Positions 18,896 to 28,058 are shown, numbered from the stretch's first letter. The stretch is 35,522 nt of DNA from Nitrospira sp. (GCA_019456345.1 VRUB01000009.1:1-35522), one strand, 5' to 3'. A program made the numbers and translations. The notes: generated by a model not told the origin, from the letters alone.

Positions 18896-20732
18896 AGAGG
18901 CGCACCTCCTTTTTCTTTCCTTTGAGTTTGGCCCGGCCGCGATCGCGGAACTCAAATTCAGAACCACAAGCCCGACGCGTGGCCGCCGACACCAGCACGC
19001 GGCAGCGCCCCCGGGTCTTGCCCTCTATCCGGCTCGCCGTGTTAACGGTATCGCCAATCACAGTATAGTCCTGGCGGTGATCGGGGGAGCCGATAAAGCC
19101 GACCACCGCTTCGCCGGTGTGGATACCGATGCCCACGTCGAACCCATCGCCCGCCGGCCCCAGCTCGTGCCGGAACGCCTCCAGCGCCGCAACCATGTCG
19201 CGCGCCGCCACCACCGCGCGGGCGGCATGGTTGGGTTGGTCAGTGGGTGCGCCCCAAAACGCCATAATGCCATCGCCGATGTATTTGTCCAGCGTACCCT
19301 GATGGCGATAAATGACGTCGACCTGGCGGGCGAAGTAGCGATTGAGCAGGGCGACAATCGCCTGCGGTGGCTGCTTTTCAGAGAGCGTGGTGAATCCACG
19401 GATGTCCGAGAACAGCACTGTGACCTCGCGTTTCTGGCCGCTCAGGCTGGCCGTGGTCTGGCCCTGGTCGATCAGCTCTGAAACGATCCGCGGATCGAGG
19501 AAACGATTGAAGATCTGTGTGATCCGGCGACGCTGCCCGCGCTCCTGCAGATACGCCCGGACGGCGGCCACAAGATAATACAGCCAGCCGAATAACACCG
19601 GCGTGACCACCGGAAACGGGCGGTAGAAGCTCACGGTCGCGATCCAGGAGCCGCCCACGAGGATCGCCGAGAGCGCCGCCAGCGCAGTGGCGGCGGGGAT
19701 AAGGCCAATACGCCATCTGAAGGCGCTACCCAGTCCCAGTAACACCAGGCCCGTTAACACCGGCCCGGTCCACACTGGCGCCTGCTTGATGAATTTGCCG
19801 TTCTTCAGGTTCTCCAGCGCCGTCGCCACGACTTCGATACCCGGAAACTTGGCGCCCATAGGCGTGTTGCTGAGGTCAAGCAGACCGGGCGCCGTTGCTC
19901 CGATCAAAACGATTTTCCCCGTGAACTCGTCGGCCGGGCGCGCTCGGCTCTGGCGTTCCAGATCGACCAGGAGGTCGTAGAACGACACCGATGCGTAGGA
20001 TTGCGGCGGACCGTGCCAGGCCAGGAACAGGGCCTCTCGGCCCTGTGGCAGGTCAATGCCCAGACCCTGCACAACCCGCGCTGGCAGCGAAGGCAGTCGC
20101 CAACCGTAGACTGGTCTGTACAGCGGGTAGCGCCGGAGTACGCCGTCCGGTTCGAGATCAACATCAATGGTGCCAATGCGCCCCGTGTCAGTTAGTCCCG
20201 GAAGCGGGAGTAGCAGCGCAGCGCGGGCGTCCATGTTACCGCCGCGCGCGGGCGGGATCGCACCGGGGACGAGCTTTAGCGGGTAGCCTTGACTGCGATC
20301 GACCTCAAGCGTGGCCGACAGCCTCACCATAGGGAAGTACACATTGTCCATCGCCCGTGCCGTCTCGATGAAGTAGAGATCTTCCGCCTCGTGATCCAGC
20401 TGCGGGTCCGTAAACAGGATGTCAAATACGATCGCGGCAGGCCTTTGTTCCGCCAGCCCCTCGAGCAGCGTGCCGAACACGGCACGCGACCACGGATAAC
20501 GTCCGTACTGTGGCGCCATTCCAGCCAGGGTCGGCTCGTCGATCTCTATAATGACGATATCCGGATCAGGCGGATGGCGCGCAGCCAGACTACGGAGGCC
20601 CCAATCAAGAAATTGGTTCTCCAACCGCGACGTCAGGCCCGCATAAAATACCAGCAGGCTGCACAACCACAGCGCGCCCGCGATGAGCATCTGGCCGTAC
20701 CCGGTCGACAGTTTGAAGCTCATGGTGTGCAC
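18876..20732 (-). CDS. CHASE2-domain adenylate/guanylate cyclase (class III)
   Basis: N-terminal extracytoplasmic CHASE2-like region ('DIVIIEIDEPTLAGMAPQYGRYPWSRAVFGTLLEGL...AIVFDILFTDPQ'), TM segments, catalytic 'EVTVLFSDIRGFTTLSEKQPP...GTLDKYIGDGIMAFWGAP'. Confidence 0.93.
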   Translation of the reverse strand: MHTMSFKLSTGYGQMLIAGALWLCSLLVFYAGLTSRLENQFLDWGLRSLAARHPPDPDIVIIEIDEPTLAGMAPQYGRYPWSRAVFGTLLEGLAEQRPAAIVFDILFTDPQLDHEAEDLYFIETARAMDNVYFPMVRLSATLEVDRSQGYPLKLVPGAIPPARGGNMDARAALLLPLPGLTDTGRIGTIDVDLEPDGVLRRYPLYRPVYGWRLPSLPARVVQGLGIDLPQGREALFLAWHGPPQSYASVSFYDLLVDLERQSRARPADEFTGKIVLIGATAPGLLDLSNTPMGAKFPGIEVVATALENLKNGKFIKQAPVWTGPVLTGLVLLGLGSAFRWRIGLIPAATALAALSAILVGGSWIATVSFYRPFPVVTPVLFGWLYYLVAAVRAYLQERGQRRRITQIFNRFLDPRIVSELIDQGQTTASLSGQKREVTVLFSDIRGFTTLSEKQPPQAIVALLNRYFARQVDVIYRHQGTLDKYIGDGIMAFWGAPTDQPNHAARAVVAARDMVAALEAFRHELGPAGDGFDVGIGIHTGEAVVGFIGSPDHRQDYTVIGDTVNTASRIEGKTRGRCRVLVSAATRRACGSEFEFRDRGRAKLKGKKKEVRLYEPLWP

Positions 20733-20941
20733 TGACTCGTTCGTCTGTCACTCTGAGGTTGTCGGCAGGAGCTATGCCGGGTGACTGATAGATATTCTAG
20801 TCGCTGCTTTGCGCATCGTTGAATCTCAGACATAAGAACAATAGGATTATATTCAGTTACCCTCTATATGACGGGCGCTTAGAAAGAGGATAACATGGCC
20901 CACACACTCTGCTCACCTCGCGAGCAACCCGAAAGGTTGCT

Positions 20942-21580
20942 ATGACCAAACCGCCCACAGACCGAACACGGTGGCGGCGCCTGCCCACGCGCGGGTACTA
21001 CAACATAGACACCATCTGCAGCATTCTCGATGCCGGTATAATCGGCCACATCGGCTACGTGATCGACGGGCAACCCTTTGTTACCCCGACGATCTACTGG
21101 CGCGAAGGCAACCGGGTTTACTGACACGGCTCATGGGCGAGTCGCAAGCTGTGCCAGCAGGCCGCCGGCACGCCAGTCTGCCTCACGGTCTCGCACCTCG
21201 ATGGCATCGTGCTCGCGCGATCCGGCTTCCATCACTCTGTGAATTACAGCTCGGTGATGCTGCTCGGCACGCCAGACGAAGTCGAGGGTTCCGCGAAAAA
21301 ACTGACGCACATGAAGGTGTTCGTAGACCGGCTGTTCCCCGGCCGCTGGGATGAGCTCAGAGCGGTCAGCACGAAGGAGCTCAAGGCCACCAAGGTCATG
21401 GGCATGGAGATCGACGAGGCCTCGGCCAAGATTCGCACCGGACCGCCGGCCGACGACGAGCTACCGATCCGGGCCGGGGTGCTGCCGTTGCGCACCGTAA
21501 TTGGCGCGCCCGAACCGTGCCCGCGCCTGCAGCAGGGCATTGCGCGACCGGGCTGCTTGAACGCTTTCAAGCTCGGCTGA
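20942..21580 (+). pseudogene. Pyridoxamine 5'-phosphate oxidase (PPOX)-family flavin-nucleotide-binding protein with an in-frame TGA
   Basis: 'RWRRLPTRGYYNIDTICSILDAGIIGHIGYVIDGQPFVTPTIYWREGNRVY*HGSWASRKLCQQAAGTPVCLTVSHLDGIVLARSGFHHSVNYSSVMLLG...KIRTGPPADDE..PIRAGVLPLRTVIGAPEP'. Only TGA 21122-21124 interrupts the frame. Confidence 0.9.
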
Positions 21581-21604
21581 CTCACATCGGACGGTGCGGT
21601 TGCA

Positions 21605-21730
21605 CGTGTCACCTACTTTGTGCTGCTGACGCTCGGTCCGTGGAGTCCGTTGCAATTTGTCCATTGGCTCCAGTTCCTCGGGCTCGCGACGGCGGGTCTG
21701 TTCGGTTACTGCGTCCTCGCCCGCGCCTAA
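21605..21730 (+). CDS. Possible small membrane ORF or gene remnant (41 aa)
   Basis: GTG start, 'TYFVLLTLGPWSPLQFVHWLQFLGLATAGLFGYCVLARA', hydrophobic, same frame as the upstream PPOX gene. Confidence 0.3.
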   Translation, partial: RVTYFVLLTLGPWSPLQFVHWLQFLGLATAGLFGYCVLARA

Positions 21731-21764
21731 TGGGCATACCCAAGCGTCGCCCGATTCCTTGGTG

Positions 21765-21923
21765 ATGGACGCGTTGACGGCAGGCCAGCTCGGAAAGTTC
21801 GAGGCGCTGGCAAACGAGCAGCTCCGCGCAGACACCCGCCGGGCGTTGAAACAGGCAATCTGGGATGTCGAGAAGCTCGAATCCGTGCGCGCGCTGATGC
21901 GCCTGTGCCGGGCCGACCGTTAG
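21765..21923 (+). CDS. Small hypothetical protein (52 aa)
   Basis: 'MDALTAGQLGKFEALANEQLRADTRRALKQAIWDVEKLESVRALMRLCRADR', helical, protein-like composition. Confidence 0.4.
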   Translation: MDALTAGQLGKFEALANEQLRADTRRALKQAIWDVEKLESVRALMRLCRADR

Positions 21924-22098
21924 CGAGATCACGGTAGCGTGGGTAATTTGCTACGAGGACTGACACGCCAGTGTCGATGCCGATTGCTGGTGGAAACGGG
22001 TAATGGACCTAATCCAGTAACATGCTACATACTGACCACGATGATGGGTGAGGCTTCGCGCTACCCCGGTTATTGCAAGAGCCCGCAGCAAAAATCGC

Positions 22099-22164
22099 GC
22101 GGTCTGCCGGCACGCGATTGATGCTGTCACAATGCGGGCACACGACGAGCTTGGCGTTGGACAT
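22099..22164 (-). pseudogene. Thioredoxin 2 (trxC) 5' remnant
   Basis: Minus-strand 'MSNAKLVVCPHCDSINRVPADR' matches the TrxC N-terminal zinc-finger start, then degenerates; no WCGPC domain follows. Confidence 0.7.
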
Positions 22165-22321
22165 GAGCTGGCCTCGCGTGCAAGAACATCGCCGCTCAGA
22201 GACCACGGTCAACCGGCGTGCTGAATTCATGGGGCGCATCCGCTCGCTTTTCAAGCAAGCGACTGTGGTGGCTGGCGTGGGACCAGGGGCTCGTCGCGCA
22301 AGTTGGGGCTGGATCGATGCC

Positions 22322-22831
22322 TCAGGCAGTGGCGGTGGCGGCGCCCGTACCCAAGAAGCGGACCATGAGAATGGCGGTGTTCGGGCACAAACTGGAGAAC
22401 TGGCGCGTGGCGCGAATCTCGTCCGGCGCCAGTGAGCGGCCAATACATCTAAAACCGCGTGATGCGAAGTAGGCCTCAGCGTCCAGCGTCAACACGTAGA
22501 GATCGCGCACCTCGCGTCGTACTGCGTGCTCAACGAGCCTTTGGCACAACCGGTCGCCGATCCCTTGCTTGCGAAAGCCGGCGTCCACCGCCAGCGAACG
22601 CATCAGGCCCACCCGCCCATGGACCTCCAGCCCGATGACTCCGGCAACCCGGTTACCGCCAACCGCAAGGATGAAATTGCGAATGTGCAGGGCGACGTCG
22701 CTGTGCGGGAGATTGGCACCGTCAAGCAACTTGGCGATGGTCGCGATATCATCGAGCGATGCACGCCTGAGGGTGAAATCGCCCGCGCGCGCGGCCGGCA
22801 TGGCAATTGAGCCGTTGCCTGCGTACACCAT
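22322..22831 (-). CDS. GNAT-family N-acetyltransferase, ArsN2-like
   Basis: 'FTLRRASLDDIATIAKLLDGANLP...GVIGLEVHGRVGLMRSLAVDAGFRKQGIGDRLCQRLVEHAVRREVRDLYVLTLDAEAYFASRGFRCIGR...PDEIRATRQFSSLCPNTAILM'. Start may be MPAARAG downstream. Confidence 0.85.
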   Translation of the reverse strand: MVYAGNGSIAMPAARAGDFTLRRASLDDIATIAKLLDGANLPHSDVALHIRNFILAVGGNRVAGVIGLEVHGRVGLMRSLAVDAGFRKQGIGDRLCQRLVEHAVRREVRDLYVLTLDAEAYFASRGFRCIGRSLAPDEIRATRQFSSLCPNTAILMVRFLGTGAATATA

Positions 22832-22854
22832 ATGGTTATCGATCGCTTAGCGAT

Positions 22855-23064
22855 TTAACCACGGCTCGACCAGCGTGCAAATGCGACGAAATACAGAACG
22901 ACAAGGTTGACCAGCGGTACGATCATGAGCAGGCTCAGCCATTTGGAGAATCCCGCTTTCGAATAGATCTTCCAGAAAGGTGTGATGATGATCGCGGCAA
23001 AAATCAACCAAATGACGAGCCCCCCGACTCCCATTCCTTCCGCTCCCATTCCATACTCCGGCAT
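22855..23064 (-). CDS. Small membrane protein (69 aa)
   Basis: Two hydrophobic segments: 'GGLVIWLIFAAIIITPFWKIYSKAGFSKWLSLLMIVPLVNLVVLYFVAF'. Confidence 0.7.
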   Translation of the reverse strand: MPEYGMGAEGMGVGGLVIWLIFAAIIITPFWKIYSKAGFSKWLSLLMIVPLVNLVVLYFVAFARWSSRG

Positions 23065-23211
23065 GTCATTCTCCTGTGATAGCTATTCAAAGCAGTTGAG
23101 TTACGGTTGTTGCCGCTCCCAGATAGGCTCGGACCGGTTGGGTGGATCCGCACGTTGCAGCGCGGTTGCAACGAACACCGTTATGGTTTGCGTACGCGCG
23201 CGCCAGCCTCG

Positions 23212-23613
23212 ATGATACCGTATTCGATGCCTACTTATCGATGGCGCAAGCTGTGGCTGTTGATCGGATGGTTGCTGGTCGCGTCGGTTGCCTACCTCTC
23301 GCTGGTGCCGGATCCGCCGACGCTCCCGGTCAGCGCGGGTGACAAAGTGGGCCATGTGCTGGCCTATGGGACGTTGATGCTGTGGTTTCTGCAGCTGAAT
23401 CCACCCTCACGCTGGGCCGTGCTCGCAGCGGCGCTGGTCACCATCGGCATTGTGCTCGAGTTAGTCCAGGGGCTGAGCGCCGCCCGCAGCGCCGAACTGC
23501 TGGACGTCCTCGCCAATACGGCTGGTGTGCTCTGCGGCTGGTTGCTGGGCCACACACGCGCAGCCACCGCCCTGCAGGCCCTGGAACGAACGCTCACCCG
23601 AATCTCGATCTGA
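23212..23613 (+). CDS. VanZ-family membrane protein
   Basis: 'LIGWLLVASVAYLSLVPDPPTLPVSAGDKVGHVLAYGTLMLWFLQL...VLELVQGLSAARSAELLDVLANTAGVLCGWLLG'. Confidence 0.85.
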   Translation: MIPYSMPTYRWRKLWLLIGWLLVASVAYLSLVPDPPTLPVSAGDKVGHVLAYGTLMLWFLQLNPPSRWAVLAAALVTIGIVLELVQGLSAARSAELLDVLANTAGVLCGWLLGHTRAATALQALERTLTRISI

Positions 23614-23722
23614 GGGAAAACAAGGGTCCTACGGGTCAAGCTTCCAGGACGATGCAGGTTATGGCCCGTTACTTGCATGCTATAGTTGGTTGAAAAATAC
23701 GACACGGGGGTGTCAACGGACC

Positions 23723-23989
23723 ATGTACACTGAAATCGAGCTCCTGGGAGCTGCTGCCGCGGCGTTACTTATTGTAGCCTTCTTCGCACGACTGCTGTTT
23801 CCCCGGCGTGTCACTGCCAAAGGGCGCAAGCGGGCGCTGACTACCGTCACCCAAAAACGCCGCGAGCGCCGCCTACGGTGCCGGCGCACGGCAGCGGATC
23901 GCCGCACCGACGTGCGTGATGACTCCGACCGTCGCCAGGGGCCCGGCCGCCGCGCAGAAGATCAGTGGGACGCGCGCTGCCAACTCTAA
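23723..23989 (+). CDS. Hypothetical single-TM protein with Arg-rich tail
   Basis: 'MYTEIELLGAAAAALLIVAFFARLLFPRR' followed by 'KRRERRLRCRRTAADRRTDVRDDSDRRQGPGRRAEDQ'. Confidence 0.6.
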   Translation: MYTEIELLGAAAAALLIVAFFARLLFPRRVTAKGRKRALTTVTQKRRERRLRCRRTAADRRTDVRDDSDRRQGPGRRAEDQWDARCQL

Positions 23990-24271
23990 GCACAGCGGCA
24001 CTCGCATAGAGCCGATCGCGCGACCAGCCCACTGGCTCGAGCGGTCGACGCGGGCGCAGGTCCTTTCCTCACTGCAGCGCACGCGTGTGCCGCCGGTGTT
24101 TATTGCTGTTCCATACCCCTCTGGTGCGCTGGCGCTCGCGCGCGTCTGCGCACAACTACCGTTTGTCGGCTTCCACATTTCGTACTGGCGATGCGTTATT
24201 TAAGATACGCTTGTACACTCGCGATGCTCGTGCCGTCACCATCGGCGGCGCCACTGATACGGGGGAGCGTG

Positions 24272-25717
24272 ATGAAACTGATGAATCGAATCAGCACTTA
24301 CTCAATAGCCGCTTCGTTCTTTCTAGTTATTGCCAGCGCCAGCGCAAGTCAGGCAATTAAGACATCGCTTTTTCAACAAGCCCTGCAGGCACGTCAGACC
24401 GCGGAAGCAGTCCAGGCAAGCCTGCTGTCACCCAGAAATTTCTCCAAGGCGATGAAGTTCTACGCCGGGGCCGAACAAAAATTCAAACGAGGGAGAAATC
24501 TGGCCAGTATCCGCACCGATCTGGCTGCCGCAACCCAGAACTTCACAAAGGCCACGCAGGCCAGCAAGCGAGCGCAAAGGCAACTTGCCGCGCTCATCAA
24601 GACCCGCGGCGACGCTGAGAAGGTGCAAGCGGCCCGATACTCGAGCGCGTTATGGCAGCGTGCCGAACAGAAGTTCTCGAAGGCAGTGGGCGATCTCGAG
24701 CGCGGTGCCCATAAGAGCGCGAAACGGCGCGCCGCCGAAGCCGACAGGATCTATCGCGACGCCGAGCTTAATGCCATCAAGAGCAGCTATCTGACCGAAG
24801 CGCGGCTGTTGCTGGCGCGGGCCGAGAAGCTGAAAGTGAGCAAGTATGCACCAAAGACTTTGCAAAAATCGAGGATGCTGTTGCAACAAGCCGAAAAAGC
24901 ACTGAGTGACAACCGCTATGATACGGATCTGCCACGCAACCTGGCGCGGCGGGCAGACTACGAGGCCAAGCACGCGATCTATATTGCCGAGGTGGTCAAG
25001 AGCACACGCGCCAAACGCCTGACGACCGAGGACCTGATCCTGGATTGGGAGACGCCGGTCAAGGACATCGCCGCCGCGGCCGACATATCCGCGCGACTGG
25101 ACAGGGGATATGAATCACCCACCGAGCAGATCATCATTTATATAGAGGACCAGCAGTCACGCTCTCAACGGCTGGGCCAGGATGTCAATACTCTGCAGGC
25201 GGAAGTCCAGCAGCTGCAGCGGATGCTGGGCGGCGTTTCAAAGGAGCGCGTCGCGCTTTCAGGGCGGCTAGAGGCGCAGGCAAGGGTTCGCGAGCAGTTC
25301 GAGCAGATCGAGAAGATGTTTAGCCGCAACGAGGCGCGTGTGTATCGCGAGTCCAAAGAGGTGATTATTCGGCTGGTCGGCCTGAGCTTCGATGTGGGTC
25401 AGTCGACGATCCGCCCCGCGAACTACCGACTGTTAACCAAGGTGCAGCAGGCGATCCAGGCCTTCGCCAACAGCAATCTCGTTATCGAGGGCCATACGGA
25501 TTCACACGGCAGCGACACCGCCAACTATGCGCTGTCGCAGAGACGGGCGGAGGCCGTGAAGCAGTACATACTGGCCAACTCGCGGATCAACGCCTCGAAG
25601 ATCGCGGCGGTGGGCTATGGCGAAACCAAACCGGTCGCCAACAACGAGACCACGAGAGGCCGGGCCAAGAATCGGCGCATCGACATCGTCATCAGACCGC
25701 AGCTGACGGGCTATTAG
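24272..25717 (+). CDS. OmpA-family protein with N-terminal DUF4398-like coiled-coil region
   Basis: SD 'gggggag' before ATG 24272; signal peptide; C-terminal 'LSFDVGQSTIRPANYRLLTKVQQAIQAFANSNLVIEGHTDSHGSDTANYALSQRRAEAVKQYI...VGYGETKPVANNETTRGRAKNRRIDIVI'. Confidence 0.92.
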   Translation: MKLMNRISTYSIAASFFLVIASASASQAIKTSLFQQALQARQTAEAVQASLLSPRNFSKAMKFYAGAEQKFKRGRNLASIRTDLAAATQNFTKATQASKRAQRQLAALIKTRGDAEKVQAARYSSALWQRAEQKFSKAVGDLERGAHKSAKRRAAEADRIYRDAELNAIKSSYLTEARLLLARAEKLKVSKYAPKTLQKSRMLLQQAEKALSDNRYDTDLPRNLARRADYEAKHAIYIAEVVKSTRAKRLTTEDLILDWETPVKDIAAAADISARLDRGYESPTEQIIIYIEDQQSRSQRLGQDVNTLQAEVQQLQRMLGGVSKERVALSGRLEAQARVREQFEQIEKMFSRNEARVYRESKEVIIRLVGLSFDVGQSTIRPANYRLLTKVQQAIQAFANSNLVIEGHTDSHGSDTANYALSQRRAEAVKQYILANSRINASKIAAVGYGETKPVANNETTRGRAKNRRIDIVIRPQLTGY

Positions 25718-25733
25718 CACCACCACCCGGTTG

Positions 25734-25762
25734 GCCGCCCCTAGCAGCCTGCTAGGGGCGGC
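25734..25762. terminator. Near-perfect inverted repeat downstream of the OmpA-like gene
   Basis: GCCGCCCCTAGCAG-C-CTGCTAGGGGCGGC: 14-bp perfect arms; no T-tract. Confidence 0.6.
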
Positions 25763-25824
25763 GAGCAAGACATTAATCGCCTAGCCACAGTGCCTTGCGG
25801 CGCGATCGGCGCTATAGCGCGAGT

Positions 25825-26379
25825 TCAGACTGACTCCGCCGCGACACGCAGTTGCTTGAACATGCGCGTAAGGTCCCTGAGCTGGTAATGAGCGTTGAGC
25901 CCGCTCGGGTTCGGCAGCACCCACAAGACGGTGTCGCCCAGCGTCTCACTCTGGCGCCCGAACGCCGCTTGCGGTCGAGCGAACGCGGTGCGATAAGCCC
26001 CTACCCCGAGTACTGCGAGAATGCGTGGATGACAACGTTGTACTTTGGCCCGCAGCCGGCGCCCGCCGGCGGCGAGCTCCGTGGGCGTGAGTGCGGCCGC
26101 CGAGGCCGTTGCCCGGGCGACGACGTTCGTGATGCCGTAACCGCGCGCTAATAGCTCGCCTTCCTCGAACGGCGACAACAGCCGCTCGGTGAATCCCGCC
26201 GCGTGCAGCGCGGGCCAGAAACGGTTTCCCGGCCGCGCAAAATGGTGCCGCACGGCCGCGGAGTAGAGCCCGGGATTGATGCCTACGAACAACACCTTGA
26301 GCCCGGGCGCGATGAGGTCGGGCACGCGCTTACTCGCTGCCGCACGCAGCTGATCCTGGGTCGGCTTCCACGGTTTCAT
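25825..26379 (-). CDS. mug: Mismatch-specific (G/U, G/T) DNA glycosylase
   Basis: 'LKVLFVGINPGLYSAAVRHHFARPGNRFWPALHAAGFTERLLSPFEEGELLARGYGITNVVARATASAAALTPTEL...VLPNPSGLNAHY'. Confidence 0.93.
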   Translation of the reverse strand: MKPWKPTQDQLRAAASKRVPDLIAPGLKVLFVGINPGLYSAAVRHHFARPGNRFWPALHAAGFTERLLSPFEEGELLARGYGITNVVARATASAAALTPTELAAGGRRLRAKVQRCHPRILAVLGVGAYRTAFARPQAAFGRQSETLGDTVLWVLPNPSGLNAHYQLRDLTRMFKQLRVAAESV

Positions 26380-26864
26380 GCGTTCATACCACCGTGTTGC
26401 ACGCCACAAGCACAAATGCTGCCACCGGCGTGGCCCTGCGCTCTTGGCGTTTTCATTGTGCTAGGGTTCGTGCCCGCGTGCCCGCGTGCCCACAGCATGG
26501 GGGGTATGGCGGTGACGGCACATGGGGCTGGTTCAAGGGAAATCCTGGTGCCGTAAGGGCAGGCGATCAGCCCGGTGTTTCGCAGCAGCGGCGTGACATC
26601 CATGCTCGGGAAAATATCGCATCACCGGGTGCTGGTCCATCGAAGCCACTGCACCGCTTCTTCTCTGGGCTCGGGCCGGTGACCGCCCGCGCCCGCACCA
26701 GGGGCGCGGCACAGTGTCATAGATTTCGTTGTGCCGTTGACCTGAAAAGCCCGGGAGCATAAGCCATAGCAGTGTAATATACGGCAGCCTGCTAGGTTGC
26801 GCGTTCTCCGTGTTACACTTTTGAGCCACGTAGGACGACCGTATCCGCACCGAGGAGGACCACC

Positions 26865-27341
26865 ATGAACACCAGACTGACCGCACTATTACTCGTGGTA
26901 ATTTCCGTACCGCTGTTAATAGGCGCGAGCACGCCCAGCCAGTCCTCGCGAGCACCCGCCACCCCCAAACACGTGAAGTACTACAACCAGGGGGTGAAAG
27001 CACAGAACCAGAAAGACTACGAGGGTGCCGTCAGGCTCTACCAGAAGGCACTGCGAGTTAAGCCCGATTACCCGGATGCGTTGAACAATATGGGCTTCAG
27101 CCTGCGCAGTATTGGCAAGCGCTACATGGACGAGGCTATGCAGGCCTACGACAAGGCGCTGAAGCTCAAGCGCAATCATGAGGGGGCGCTAGAGTATCAA
27201 GGAGAGCTCTACCTGTGGCGCGGCGAGCTACTCAAGGCCAACGAGAACTACCAGCGGCTGCGCAGTGTAAATTCCCGTGAGGCGGCCAAGCTCAAGCGCC
27301 ACATCGACCAGGTCGTCGGTCAGGCAAAACAGATTCGTTGA
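26865..27341 (+). CDS. Exported TPR-repeat protein
   Basis: Signal peptide; 'YYNQGVKAQNQKDYEGAVRLYQKALRVKPDYPDALNNMGFSLRSIGKRYMDEAMQAYDKALKLKRNHEGALEYQGELYL'. Confidence 0.85.
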   Translation: MNTRLTALLLVVISVPLLIGASTPSQSSRAPATPKHVKYYNQGVKAQNQKDYEGAVRLYQKALRVKPDYPDALNNMGFSLRSIGKRYMDEAMQAYDKALKLKRNHEGALEYQGELYLWRGELLKANENYQRLRSVNSREAAKLKRHIDQVVGQAKQIR

Positions 27342-27365
27342 GCCAATAGCGCCTGCTCCGCCGAT

Positions 27366-28058
27366 ATGGAGCATCTGCTCGCCTTGGGCGAGTACCGTGA
27401 GTCTTTCGGCGCGTTCGCGCTGTTCGCCGCGCTGCACTCGATTTGCGCGCACGAGCCATTCAAGAATGCGCTGGCGCGCTGGACCACTCAGTTCTTTGTC
27501 GAGCATTTCTGGCGCTTTATCTATTGCGCACTGAGCTACGCGGCACTGTATTACTGGATCGCCGTGCTGCACTGGGGGCAACATCCGGACAGCAACATCT
27601 GGCTCATCGACTACCCGGAGCCGATGTGGCGGGTGCTGGTGGTATTGCATCTGTTTTCCATCGCGCTCGCCTATGTCTCGTTCCTGCAGAGCGATTACCT
27701 CGAGTTTCTGGGCCTGACGCAAATGTGGCGCGGGCTTAGATGCCTGCTCAACCCGTCCGCCGATGTAACTGATCTCGCGCTCTTCGGCACCCAGCGTTTG
27801 GAGGTCAAAGGCGTCTACGGCTGGATCCGCCATCCAATGCTGGTCGCCGGATTCCTGTTTCTCGCCACCAGTGGCCCTTCGCGCAACAACCTCGTGTTCT
27901 TGCTGATGTACACGATGTATATGCTGATCGGGGGCTACTACGAGGAGCGCCGGCTGGTGCGCATCTTCGGCGAGCAGTACCTGCAGTACAGACGGCAGGT
28001 GGGCGCGTTCACCCCGCGGCTGCGCCGGCTCGTATCGATGGCAGGGTACAAGGGCTGA
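27366..28058 (+). CDS. NnrU / isoprenylcysteine methyltransferase-like membrane protein
   Basis: Multi-TM; 'LEVKGVYGWIRHPMLVAGFLFLATSGPSRNNLVFLLMYTMYMLIGGYYEERRLVRIFGEQYLQYRRQVGAFTPRL'. Confidence 0.82.
   Translation: MEHLLALGEYRESFGAFALFAALHSICAHEPFKNALARWTTQFFVEHFWRFIYCALSYAALYYWIAVLHWGQHPDSNIWLIDYPEPMWRVLVVLHLFSIALAYVSFLQSDYLEFLGLTQMWRGLRCLLNPSADVTDLALFGTQRLEVKGVYGWIRHPMLVAGFLFLATSGPSRNNLVFLLMYTMYMLIGGYYEERRLVRIFGEQYLQYRRQVGAFTPRLRRLVSMAGYKG

Noticed and set aside
20942-21124. TGA as selenocysteine codon or reassigned Trp codon
   Set aside because: No visible selenoprotein family context; zapA and korB end at TGA at expected lengths, so TGA is a normal stop here. Point mutation or error is simpler.
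26470-26491. GTGCCCGC x ~2.75 short tandem repeat
   Set aside because: Too short to distinguish from chance in GC-rich intergenic DNA.
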